Assembly: GCA_903840165.1 (NCBI GenBank)
Contig: CAIMEY010000110.1
Span: 1-64,000, forward strand
Direction of reading: 5' to 3'
Source of the DNA: an uncultured Myxococcales bacterium
GTDB lineage: Bacteria; Myxococcota_A; UBA9042
DNA length: 64,000 nucleotides
In this document: positions 42,469-50,339 of the stretch, one piece after another
Layout: each line of letters starts with the position of its first letter
Numbering within the stretch: position 1 is the first letter of the stretch
Position numbers and translations under genes: made by a program
Notes under the pieces: generated by a model
What the model was told of the DNA's origin: nothing
Databases searched by the model: none
The model's input: only the letters and a program-made list of their open reading frames with translations

Positions 42469-43686
42469 ATGCGCGTCGTGTTCTTGTCGCCGCACTTTCC
42501 TTTGGAAATGCCTGAGTTTACTCGAGGATTGGCCGAGGTGGGCGCTGAGGTCTATGGCCTTGGCTCGACGCCGGTCGAAGCGATCTCTGCAGAAACACGT
42601 CGTTATCTGAGCGGCTACATTCAGGTGCCTAATGTCCAGGACCCGATCTCGACGCTTCAGCACGCCAAGGCGCAACTGCTGAAAATCAAGCCCGATCGCA
42701 TCGAAGCGCTTTGGGAAGTCGCGGTGATCACGGCTGCGCACCTGCGTGCCGCGCTTGGCGTGCCGGGGCAGTCGCCGGAAGACGCTTTGGCCTTTCGCGA
42801 CAAGGCGTTGATGAAGGAGCGCCTGGAGAGAGCCGGGCTGCGCGTGCCCCGCAATGCTCGGGTGCGCAATGCCAAAGAGGCGCGGGCTGCGGCTGAAAGA
42901 ATCGGTTTTCCCTTGATTATCAAGCCGATTGATGGTGCTGGTACCCGCGATACGTTCCGCTGCGATGATGCGCAGGAGTTTGAGCAGGCTCTGGCCAAGG
43001 TGACCCACCTGCCCGAAGCGAGCGTCGAAGAGTACATCGATGGTCAGGAATTCACCTATGATACCGTGAGCATCGACGGTAAGCCTGTGTTCGACAGCGT
43101 TGCGCAATACCACCCGCGGCCCCTGGAGTCGCGAACGCAGGAATGGATCAGCCCCGGGCAGATGGTGCTACGCGATCCCCACGCAGCGGGGATTGATGAC
43201 GCAATTACCTTTGGTCGCGCGGTGTTGCGCGCGATGAACATGGGCACGGGCTTTACGCACATGGAGTGGTTTCGCAAGCCCAACGGCGAAATCGTCTTTG
43301 GCGAGATTGCTGCGCGGGCACCCGGTGGTCGCTTGGTCGATCAGATGAATTATGCCAATGATTTTAACATCTACCGCGAATGGGCGCGGGTGGTGTGTTG
43401 GCGCAAGTTTGAGGCCGTCGCCCAACGTCGCTACCACGTCGCTTGTGTGTTCAAGAGGGCACTAGGCCAGGGAAAGATCAAGAGAGTCTTGGGCTTGGAC
43501 GAAGTGCGCAAGCGTCTTGGACCGTGGCTGGTGGTCGAAGATCTGCTGCCCATCGGCGCTCAACGTCGCGACTGGAAACAGACTTTGATTTCAGATGGTT
43601 GCCTGATTGCCCGCCACCCAGATTACGGCACCGCGATGGAAATGATGCGCACCCTGGTATCGGAAGTCCGTTTGGTTGCCGGCTGA
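42469..43686 (+). CDS. ATP-grasp ligase, copy 2 (paralog of the upstream gene)
   Basis: A 405-residue protein collinear with the upstream gene: MRVVFLSPHFPLEMPEF, FPLIIKPIDGAGTRDT, EEYIDGQEFTYDT, and HMEWFRKPNGEIVFGEIAARAP in matching positions. Same length, similar C-terminus (RHPDYG versus KHPDYD). Sequence divergence is high enough that the two probably use different substrates, or act sequentially. AGG lies six bases before the ATG. The pair is likely one transcript with the gene before it. Confidence 0.88.
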   Translation: MRVVFLSPHFPLEMPEFTRGLAEVGAEVYGLGSTPVEAISAETRRYLSGYIQVPNVQDPISTLQHAKAQLLKIKPDRIEALWEVAVITAAHLRAALGVPGQSPEDALAFRDKALMKERLERAGLRVPRNARVRNAKEARAAAERIGFPLIIKPIDGAGTRDTFRCDDAQEFEQALAKVTHLPEASVEEYIDGQEFTYDTVSIDGKPVFDSVAQYHPRPLESRTQEWISPGQMVLRDPHAAGIDDAITFGRAVLRAMNMGTGFTHMEWFRKPNGEIVFGEIAARAPGGRLVDQMNYANDFNIYREWARVVCWRKFEAVAQRRYHVACVFKRALGQGKIKRVLGLDEVRKRLGPWLVVEDLLPIGAQRRDWKQTLISDGCLIARHPDYGTAMEMMRTLVSEVRLVAG

Positions 43687-43776
43687 GTTTGGACGATGAC
43701 CTGCCGACATTTCGCGAGGTTGTCGTAAAAAACGCTATATTTTCGAGATCATGACTGGCTGTGCTACATCCCTTGG

Positions 43777-44910
43777 CTACGGCTGCGGACAGCCGCGAAC
43801 GGCCACGAGCCAATCGTTCGGGCGACCCGCCGGATGGCCGATCAGCAGGAGCCCGGCACAGGACTCGGGCAAACTCTTCAAAGAAGACAGCAATTCGTCA
43901 GACGTCACGGTCTGCGTCCTAAGCACCGGGCCTACGGGTGCCGGTACGATCTGCCATGCCCGCCCTGCACGCTGATCGGAAGCGGCGGCAACAGGTACCA
44001 GTAGGGCAAAAGGCTGTGGATTTCCAGGCATTTTGCGCAGCTCGATGCTACCTGCCGTAGACAATTGCGGCGACGCAATCATCGGAGCCGCCAGGGCTTG
44101 AAGTTCTGTCAATGTGCTGATTTCCGGTCCAAAAGGCAGCCGTTGGACTAGGCGCGTGGTAGCGCTTTGCGGCGTCACGTGCCAAGCCTGTGGCGCACCG
44201 CGGACCGGCTCTAGGGTCAAAGTCCCTGCATCCATGCGTAAAATCGTACTGCCAGCGGCCGACAGCACAGTGAGCGGCCCGCCATGCAATGCGCCGTGGA
44301 TACGCACACGCAAGTGCCAGGCAGGCAACGACAATCGCAGCACGGGAACGCCGTCCGCCTGCACTTGCAAGGCCTCTACGGACAAAGCCGGTCCTTGGGT
44401 TGGACTGGCGAGAAGGCTAATTGCTACAAAGAGTTGCAGTTGTGTGGCCATATCGCTGTCACAAGGCACCTGGGCTGTGCCAAGGCCCGTTGTGCAGCCC
44501 TGCGGCCCGAGGCGATGCGCTACGCCGTCCGCCGTGTCGAGCAGTTCAGCACCGTCCTGGCGCAGTAAAAGCGTTCGATTCCAGCTGTTTGACTCGGTGC
44601 CCAGCCTCAAATGTGTCACCGATTGCCCTAGGCCCACTGCAAGCAAACGGGGGCGCCACGCTTGCAGCACTGCGGGCGCGTCATCCAAGCTATAGATACC
44701 CAACATGCCAGATTCACTTGCATGTTCCGGCAACGCTACCGCAGTGACCGCTCCGGGCAAAGGCTGCCCGATGGTCGCACTGGTTCCCGCTGCTGGCAGG
44801 CCAATCGCGGGACTGGCCGGCGCGGTCGGTGGCTGAACCTTGGCAGGCGCCGGTGGTGTTCGGCAGCCCCAGGCGGCGGCGATCACAGCTAGTAAGCAAA
44901 GAAATCGCAT
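43777..44910 (-). CDS. Lipoprotein of unknown function
   Basis: About 377 residues from ATG 44910 (frame open to 44979). MRFLCLLAVIAAAWGC is a lipoprotein signal with Cys16. A Pro/Ala linker (about 17-60) precedes a domain of mixed beta character that I do not recognise. There are few Cys and no clear catalytic motif. It converges on the second ATP-grasp gene and is divergent from the UbiA gene. Confidence 0.72.
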   Translation of the reverse strand: MRFLCLLAVIAAAWGCRTPPAPAKVQPPTAPASPAIGLPAAGTSATIGQPLPGAVTAVALPEHASESGMLGIYSLDDAPAVLQAWRPRLLAVGLGQSVTHLRLGTESNSWNRTLLLRQDGAELLDTADGVAHRLGPQGCTTGLGTAQVPCDSDMATQLQLFVAISLLASPTQGPALSVEALQVQADGVPVLRLSLPAWHLRVRIHGALHGGPLTVLSAAGSTILRMDAGTLTLEPVRGAPQAWHVTPQSATTRLVQRLPFGPEISTLTELQALAAPMIASPQLSTAGSIELRKMPGNPQPFALLVPVAAASDQRAGRAWQIVPAPVGPVLRTQTVTSDELLSSLKSLPESCAGLLLIGHPAGRPNDWLVAVRGCPQP

Positions 44911-45066
44911 CAGGTCACGGCCATGCGCTACAATTGCGCGGCGTAGACGGTAGCGTGCTCGCCCGTGGACGGCAAACACCGCCCCATCGCCGGAGGGCTC
45001 GGTTGCTGCAAGCGGGCATTGTCGCTACAAGACCAAGGGTCGACGCCTTGGTCGTCCGGAGCGCCC

Positions 45067-45936
45067 GTGCCAGTACCCGAGTCCGTGCAGCCCCTGGAGC
45101 CCGGGCAAAGGCCTTGGCAATTGGGTGAAATCGTATCGATTTTTCGCTTCCGCCAGTGGTGGTACTTCACGCTACTGCCTCTGAGCGCCTGGCAGGTGGG
45201 GCGACCCTGGGCCGCGCAAATTCCCAGCTTTGTGGCGGCGACTTTGAGCGCCGCAGCCTGCATGGGCTACGGCTACGGACTGAACGCCGTCAGCGACCGA
45301 GCTACAGACTTGGATCCAAAGAAGAATCCATTGGTTGGGCGCGATGTGCCCCGGGCCGCGCGGGCGATGCTGATGTGGGCTGGCTTGGCGGCCTTGGTTG
45401 CAGCGCACTGGGCCAATCGTGGGGCGTCCCTGATTGCGGCAATTTCCCTTGCAGCAAGTACGGTTTACAGCGCTGGTCCGCGGTGGAAGGCTGCGCCGTG
45501 GCTGGGCACTTTGCTCAATGTGCCCCTATTTGTGCCGCTGCTATGGCTAGGGCCGGTGCAGCAGCGGTTGCCGTACCTTCCGCAGATTTCCTGTATTTTC
45601 GCGATATTGCTGGTGCAGAACCAACTCTTGCACGAGTTGGTTGACGCCGACGAGGACCGGCGGGGCCGAGTCTGGACCACCGGCCAGTTGCTCGGCGCGC
45701 TGTGGGTTCAGCGGTTGATCGCCATGATGGCGTTCTTTACCGCGGGGTTGCAGATGGCTTTGGCACCCTCGTCTCCGCTGGCGGCGGTCGGCATCGTCGC
45801 AACGGCGCTGCCGAGTCTGGCCCTGGTATTGACGACCAATGCGGCGCGAATGCGTAGAATTCACAGGTGGTTAGCGATGGCCAGTGGAGGCCTGCTCTGG
45901 CTAGTCGGCCAGACGGACCTGGGGCGGTGGGCGTGA
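45067..45936 (+). CDS. UbiA-family prenyltransferase
   Basis: About 289 residues with eight to nine TM helices. The two Asp-rich motifs are NAVSDRATDLD (N-x3-D-x3-D, first prenyl-diphosphate/Mg site) and ELVDADEDRRGR (second). The frame extends to GTG 44965, but GTG 45067 has GGAG five bases upstream and gives a normal N-terminus. Its stop overlaps the next gene's GTG (GTGA). It attaches an isoprenoid chain to an aromatic or other acceptor in the inner membrane; quinone, haem O and (bacterio)chlorophyll types share these motifs, and none is specified by context. Confidence 0.85.
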   Translation: MPVPESVQPLEPGQRPWQLGEIVSIFRFRQWWYFTLLPLSAWQVGRPWAAQIPSFVAATLSAAACMGYGYGLNAVSDRATDLDPKKNPLVGRDVPRAARAMLMWAGLAALVAAHWANRGASLIAAISLAASTVYSAGPRWKAAPWLGTLLNVPLFVPLLWLGPVQQRLPYLPQISCIFAILLVQNQLLHELVDADEDRRGRVWTTGQLLGALWVQRLIAMMAFFTAGLQMALAPSSPLAAVGIVATALPSLALVLTTNAARMRRIHRWLAMASGGLLWLVGQTDLGRWA

Positions 45937-46937
45937 AGGTATCTGGATTGCCCGCACTATCTCTTAGAGGTTTTCAGCACTTACAAGACCTCGCTCTGGG
46001 TCGGCGCCGCCCCTTTTCAATCACCTGCATTCTGACAAACCGCTGCAATTTCAGGTGTTCTTACTGCAACATCCCGGCCGAGGACAGCAGCGAACTGAGC
46101 ACCCAGGCGTGGTGCGACGCCTTGAGCGAGTTGCGCGCCGTCGGACTTGTGCGCGCCAGTTTCTCGGGCGGCGAAGCCATGTTGCGTGACGATGCGCCGT
46201 TTATCATTGCCCATGCCAAGGCCCTGGGCTTGTCGACGTCGCTCAATAGCAACGGCTGGTTGACCGACGCGCACATTGAAGAATTGGCTAAATCTTTGGA
46301 TGTATTAATGATCTCCCTGGATGGTCCCCAGGCAGTTCATGATCGTCAGCGCGACCGACCCGGTTCGTTTGACCGGGCCTTGGCGACCCTCGACCACGCC
46401 AAGCAACTAGGCGTTGCGACAACCAGTATCACGGTGCTGACGGCGCACAATCTGGACGTCGTGATGCCGATGCTGGAGCTGGCAAAGGCCCATAGATTTA
46501 CAGCCTATTTTCAACCTGCCCATCAGGACTGTTTTGGCCGCGATCGGGGCCTAGACCCCGCCTTTGATCCCGGCGTTGCTCGGCAGATCGCAGCGCAACT
46601 GCGGCAGGCTGCGGCTCAGGGTTGGCCCGTCGGTGCATCGGCCGGTTTTCTGCAGCGCCTCGAAAATGCGCCACAATTCCATGACTGTAGCCGGTGCCTT
46701 GCGGGGCGTTTCTTTGCCACGATCCTGCCGGACGGCACTCTGATTCCGTGCCATTTGACCCGTCGCGATCATCCGTGGCCGGGCGGTGCCAAGATCGGTT
46801 TTGCAAGAGCATTTCAAGAGTTACAGCGCCCCTCGCCCGGTTCGGGTTGTGCGATCAGTCCTTACCAGGAAACCGACCTGATTTTGCGGGCCGACCCGTC
46901 TGCCATCGGATCCGCCCTAAAGCAGCTTCTTCATTAA
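45933..46937 (+). CDS. Radical SAM/SPASM-type enzyme coupled to UbiA gene
   Basis: About 334 residues from GTG 45933, preceded by GGTGG. CNFRCSYC is the radical-SAM CX3CX2C cluster site, SFSGGEAML the GGE SAM-binding motif, and VLMISLDGP a conserved strand. A C-terminal CSRCLAG...IPC group of Cys suggests a SPASM or twitch-type auxiliary cluster. Frame extends upstream to 45867 within UbiA but is not needed. Coupling to UbiA suggests modification of the prenylated product (inference). No peptide precursor gene is seen nearby. Confidence 0.87.
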   Translation: MKVSGLPALSLRGFQHLQDLALGRRRPFSITCILTNRCNFRCSYCNIPAEDSSELSTQAWCDALSELRAVGLVRASFSGGEAMLRDDAPFIIAHAKALGLSTSLNSNGWLTDAHIEELAKSLDVLMISLDGPQAVHDRQRDRPGSFDRALATLDHAKQLGVATTSITVLTAHNLDVVMPMLELAKAHRFTAYFQPAHQDCFGRDRGLDPAFDPGVARQIAAQLRQAAAQGWPVGASAGFLQRLENAPQFHDCSRCLAGRFFATILPDGTLIPCHLTRRDHPWPGGAKIGFARAFQELQRPSPGSGCAISPYQETDLILRADPSAIGSALKQLLH

Positions 46938-47166
46938 GAAAATGCTAGGACTGCTCCCTTTCCGCCTGCGCTCGGCTCGGCAGACTCGTCGAAGGCAAAG
47001 CCCAACCGGCTTGCGCTTTGCCGGCAATGCTGGTACAAAACTGCGCCGCAACGGACTGAGCGTTCGTCGCCAAGATACTGCCAAGTGCGCCTAATTGAGA
47101 TTTCGGCAAGGGCAAATGCCCAAGCAAATCAGCAAGTTCCAGCCTGCTGATACACGATTTCTTCCT
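46938..47166. other. Intergenic region upstream of tRNA-Ala
   Basis: 229 bases between the radical SAM gene and the tRNA. It contains an 8-bp inverted repeat, GGCAAAGC (46994-47001) with GCTTTGCC (47015-47022), loop of 13, without a T-run; it may be a weak terminator for the radical SAM transcript. The tRNA promoter should be here but is not obvious. Open frames crossing the tRNA are not believed. Confidence 0.5.
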
Positions 47167-47239
47167 GGGGATGTAGCTCAGCTGGGAGAGTACCTGAATG
47201 GCATTCAGGGGGTCACGGGTTCGATCCCCGTCATCTCCA
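47167..47239 (+). tRNA. tRNA-Ala (anticodon GGC)
   Basis: 73 nt without encoded CCA. Acceptor GGGGATG pairs with CATCTCC and contains the G3:U70 wobble that identifies alanine tRNAs. D-arm GCTC...GAGT, anticodon stem CCTGA/TCAGG with loop ATGGCAT (anticodon GGC at 34-36), T-arm with GTTCGAT loop, and discriminator A73. A hairpin with a T-rich tail follows. Confidence 0.97.
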
Positions 47240-47284
47240 CTTTGCCTTGGCAGTCCAAACGCCGGCTTGAGCCGGACCTCGACG

Positions 47285-47312
47285 GGGACCTTGCGGTCCC
47301 TTTCGCGTTTTT
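47285..47312 (+). terminator. Likely intrinsic terminator after tRNA-Ala
   Basis: Stem GGGACC (47285-47290) and GGTCCC (47295-47300) with TTGC loop, followed by TTTCGCGTTTTT. Position 46 bases after the tRNA and the T-rich tail fit a rho-independent terminator. Confidence 0.55.
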
Positions 47313-47389
47313 GCCCAATGTGGCTATGCTCAGGTGCCAAGCGTTGGCCAGCCTAGGTCCATCGCAGCAGGACGTGCCCAGGATTGCCC

Positions 47390-48709
47390 TTGTCCAGCGT
47401 TTCTACGCCCAACAACGCTTATACGCCTCCCGCGGTCGCAGGGCGCCCGTCTCTTTCGCCACAGGCCAAAGCGTGGCGCTTTCGCGTCTTTGCCTCGACT
47501 TGGATTTGCTACGCCGGCTACTACTTCTGCCGCAAGCCATTTTCCGTCGCCAAGAGTCGCATCGGCCACGATTTATCGATGGATGCCGAGCAGTTGGCCT
47601 GGATCGGCGCCGTCTACCTCATCGCCTACACCATCGGTCAGTTTGCCAGCGGCGCTTTGGGCCCCAGATTCGGTCCGCGGCGAATGCTCCTCGGAGGCAT
47701 GCTGGTTTCGGTCCTGTCTGGCTTCGGCTTTGCCGCCAGTTCTAGCCTGAGCGCTTTCCTTATCCTCTCTGCTATCAACGGCTTTGGCCAAGCAACCGGT
47801 TGGAGCAACACCGTCGGCACCATGGCAGCATGGACCTACAGGTCCGAACGCGGCACGATCATGGGGATTTGGTCCACTTGCTTTCAGGTTGGCAATGTCG
47901 CCGCGCCCGCACTTACTGCTTGGGTTTTGCAGGGTTGGGGATTTCGCGCTGCCTTTGTCGCTGGGTCCGTGGTCCTTGCCCTGGTCGCCGTCCTCGTCTT
48001 CTTGTTTCAGGCGAATCGTCCTGAAGATAAAGGCTTACCCCCGATTGCTGATCCCGCCCTACCGCCAGTAGGCCCATCGAACACGCCGGTCGCTGACGTG
48101 CGCTGGAGTCGCAGCACCTGGACCACCGTTCTCCTTATCGGCGGTGCCTATTTCGGCATGAAATTCATTCGTTACGCGCTCGATAGCTGGGCACCGTTTT
48201 TCTTGTCTCGCCGCTTCGGCCTACACGACGACCAAGCCGGCTATGTCTCTACGCTTTTTGGCCTTTGCGGCATCGTCGGCGTGGTCTTCACCGGCTGGCT
48301 GAGTGACAAAATCTTCTCCGGTCGTCGCGCTGGTGTTGCCTTTGCCATGATCTTAGGCGTAGTTGCAGCGACCGTCGGTATCGTGACCTTGGGTACCGGT
48401 TCGGTCACCGCCTTTGCCGTCAGCATCGGTCTTATCGGCTTTACGCTTTATGGTCCGGACGCTTTGCTCACCGGCGCTGGGGCCATGGACATCGGTGGCG
48501 AATCCGGTGCTGTAAGAGCCGCAGGCATTATTTCGGGTTTGGGATCAGCAGGTTCTGTCGTTCAAGAACTGCTCATCGGCAAGCTTTACCAGAAATCGCC
48601 AGACGACATTCGACCGGTCTTGGCGACGTTGCTCGGTTTCGCAATATTTTCAGCATTTTGCATCGGCGCCATGGTCATTCGCAACAGCCGCGGTGTGTCG
48701 GACGTGTAG
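47390..48709 (+). CDS. MFS organophosphate:phosphate antiporter-type transporter (GlpT/UhpT/SLC37-like)
   Basis: About 439 residues, twelve TM helices. YAGYYFCRKPFSVAKS near the N-terminus matches the Y-x3-Y-x2-R-K-P-F signature of the OPA family, and IMGIWSTCFQVGNVAAP is the helix-4/5 consensus. It probably exchanges glycerol-3-phosphate, hexose phosphate or a related compound for phosphate. Starts are weak: TTG 47390 has AGGA six bases upstream (chosen); TTG 47384 is also in frame. It stands alone after the tRNA. Confidence 0.88.
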   Translation: MSSVSTPNNAYTPPAVAGRPSLSPQAKAWRFRVFASTWICYAGYYFCRKPFSVAKSRIGHDLSMDAEQLAWIGAVYLIAYTIGQFASGALGPRFGPRRMLLGGMLVSVLSGFGFAASSSLSAFLILSAINGFGQATGWSNTVGTMAAWTYRSERGTIMGIWSTCFQVGNVAAPALTAWVLQGWGFRAAFVAGSVVLALVAVLVFLFQANRPEDKGLPPIADPALPPVGPSNTPVADVRWSRSTWTTVLLIGGAYFGMKFIRYALDSWAPFFLSRRFGLHDDQAGYVSTLFGLCGIVGVVFTGWLSDKIFSGRRAGVAFAMILGVVAATVGIVTLGTGSVTAFAVSIGLIGFTLYGPDALLTGAGAMDIGGESGAVRAAGIISGLGSAGSVVQELLIGKLYQKSPDDIRPVLATLLGFAIFSAFCIGAMVIRNSRGVSDV

Positions 48710-48741
48710 TGCAGCCAAGCGCAGTGGCGCGGGCCCATGGG

Positions 48742-50244
48742 CTAGAACTTGTACTGCGCACTCACCGAAATGATATCGAAACTGGTCTGGTACGTGCCTG
48801 AGTTCGAAGGTGCGCCCGCGTATTGCACCTTGCCATCGGCTGACGTGCACTGCGCGGGGCAAGGCGCCACCGGGCGTTGCTGGTAGATCTTGGCAGTTAG
48901 CTCAGAGGTCGTGCGATCTTCTTGAAATACATGCATGTAGCCCAAGCTCCCTTCGACGACGCCAAAGTGGCCCTGAACGCCGCCCGAAAGACCCAAGCGG
49001 TTGTAGGACGGGAAGTCGATGTACTCGTAATTCTGCGGAACTGCGCCCGTTTCGCCATAAGCGCCGGCCGAAAGGGACAAAGGAAGGTTGGGCAGGTTGT
49101 AGGTACCGCCCAGGCGCACGGCCAGGGTGTCCTTCCAGTTGCGGGCAATGATCACGTTGGGCGCGTCCGCTGAGGCGAATAGCTGAATTTTTCCTGTCAA
49201 ATTAAGATCATAGGCCGTCATCATCGACCAAGCCTCGTAGACAAAGTTGAGCTCCAAATCCCAGCGTTCCGTAGCCCCGTCCATGCCGCGATAGCGAACG
49301 CCGACTTTGGCCGTGGGCGGGATAATGAGGTTGAGCGCGGCGGTATTGTCTTTGACTTCCAACTGCTTGGCCGTGAATCCACTGCGCGCAGAGTTCGCCA
49401 GTGTGATATTGCCCGTACCGTGCATGTAGGCCGGCATGACGCGTCCGGACGCGCCCAACTCCCAGTTATCATTGAGGCGATACCAGCCACCTGCGATGGC
49501 GGTCGGGGCCGGCTTGGCGCTCAAATGGATGGTCGATTCCACATCGGTGGGGGAATAGTACGGCGCGATGGCTCCACCGGTAGTACCGTCGACCATCAGG
49601 CTGAGTTTAGTTGTCAATTCATGGGCTAACTGCAGGGTCAAGCCCAAACTGTAGTGGTCGCGCTTGCCCCAGGCAATGGCGGCGCTGTAGTACACCATCA
49701 AAACGTCCATGCTTGTAAGCATATAGCGCTGGCCGCCGTCCTTGGCCCACGATTGACTGCCCGAGGCACTGGGGCCATACATGCCCAACGCAAACACAAA
49801 ATCCTTTGTTCCCAGGTCACTAGCGACAATGCCCATGCCCCCGAGCGCAAACCACGGCGACTGATTCTGCACCGGCGCGGTCGGATCGGTACCCGCCGGA
49901 TTCGGATCGTGGGCGAGCAAGGTCGGCGAACGCGTGAACTGCAAATGCGCGCCCACGGTGTTGTGCGATAGCTGAATCGACGTGCCGCGCAGGTGAATTA
50001 ACCCTGCGGGATTATGTGAAATTGCCGTGAGGTCGTCAGCGCGTACCGTGAATGCGGCGCCGCGGGAAACGGCAAAGGAACCGTTTTCGCCCACTTCGAA
50101 GCCGCCCGCCAAGGCCGCGTGATTAAGGGCAAATGGACACAGCGCGAGGCACAGGCCAGCAGCGATGCGGAGGCGATGGTGCATGGGAGGGGCCTTTGCG
50201 CGTTCGCGCGCACGGAAAGGGGCAAGCTGCAGCGGTTTTACCAT
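48742..50244 (-). CDS. FadL/OmpP1/TodX-family outer-membrane transport protein
   Basis: A 500-residue protein with signal peptide and 14-strand-like beta pattern. The N-terminus of the mature protein, AGGFEVGENGSFAVSRGAAF, and DDLTAISHNPAGLIHL match the FadL hatch-domain NPA signature. The C-terminus ends in YKF, a normal outer-membrane beta-signal. It takes up long-chain fatty acids or other hydrophobic compounds. ATG 50244 has AGGAT ten bases upstream; ATG 50184 (MHHRLRIAAG) gives a more typical signal peptide and is a real alternative. Confidence 0.92.
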   Translation of the reverse strand: MVKPLQLAPFRARERAKAPPMHHRLRIAAGLCLALCPFALNHAALAGGFEVGENGSFAVSRGAAFTVRADDLTAISHNPAGLIHLRGTSIQLSHNTVGAHLQFTRSPTLLAHDPNPAGTDPTAPVQNQSPWFALGGMGIVASDLGTKDFVFALGMYGPSASGSQSWAKDGGQRYMLTSMDVLMVYYSAAIAWGKRDHYSLGLTLQLAHELTTKLSLMVDGTTGGAIAPYYSPTDVESTIHLSAKPAPTAIAGGWYRLNDNWELGASGRVMPAYMHGTGNITLANSARSGFTAKQLEVKDNTAALNLIIPPTAKVGVRYRGMDGATERWDLELNFVYEAWSMMTAYDLNLTGKIQLFASADAPNVIIARNWKDTLAVRLGGTYNLPNLPLSLSAGAYGETGAVPQNYEYIDFPSYNRLGLSGGVQGHFGVVEGSLGYMHVFQEDRTTSELTAKIYQQRPVAPCPAQCTSADGKVQYAGAPSNSGTYQTSFDIISVSAQYKF

Positions 50245-50270
50245 TGGCGAGCTATCCTGACCAGGGTGGC

Positions 50271-50288
50271 AAAAACGTCGATCCGACG
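50271..50288 (-). terminator. Possible short intrinsic terminator
   Basis: On the minus strand CGTCG-GAT-CGACG is followed by TTTTTG, 50-70 bases beyond the stop of the Cys-rich/beta-propeller gene. Stem is only 5 bp, so this is weak. It also lies upstream of the fadL-like start. Confidence 0.35.
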
Positions 50289-50339
50289 GGATAAAAACAA
50301 AGTAATATCAGGAGATTGTCTCAGAGGACACCGAACTGA

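Noticed and set aside
38837..43686. Siderophore cluster
   Set aside because: An enterochelin-esterase-like gene alone is not enough: no NRPS, isochorismate genes, TonB receptor or siderophore exporter are present.
46945..47340. 131-aa minus-strand open frame crossing the tRNA
   Set aside because: It would cover the tRNA-Ala and terminator; a chance frame.
47095..47745. 216-aa plus-strand frame over the tRNA and MFS start
   Set aside because: Overlaps both the tRNA and the MFS gene in a wrong frame and has no recognisable domain.
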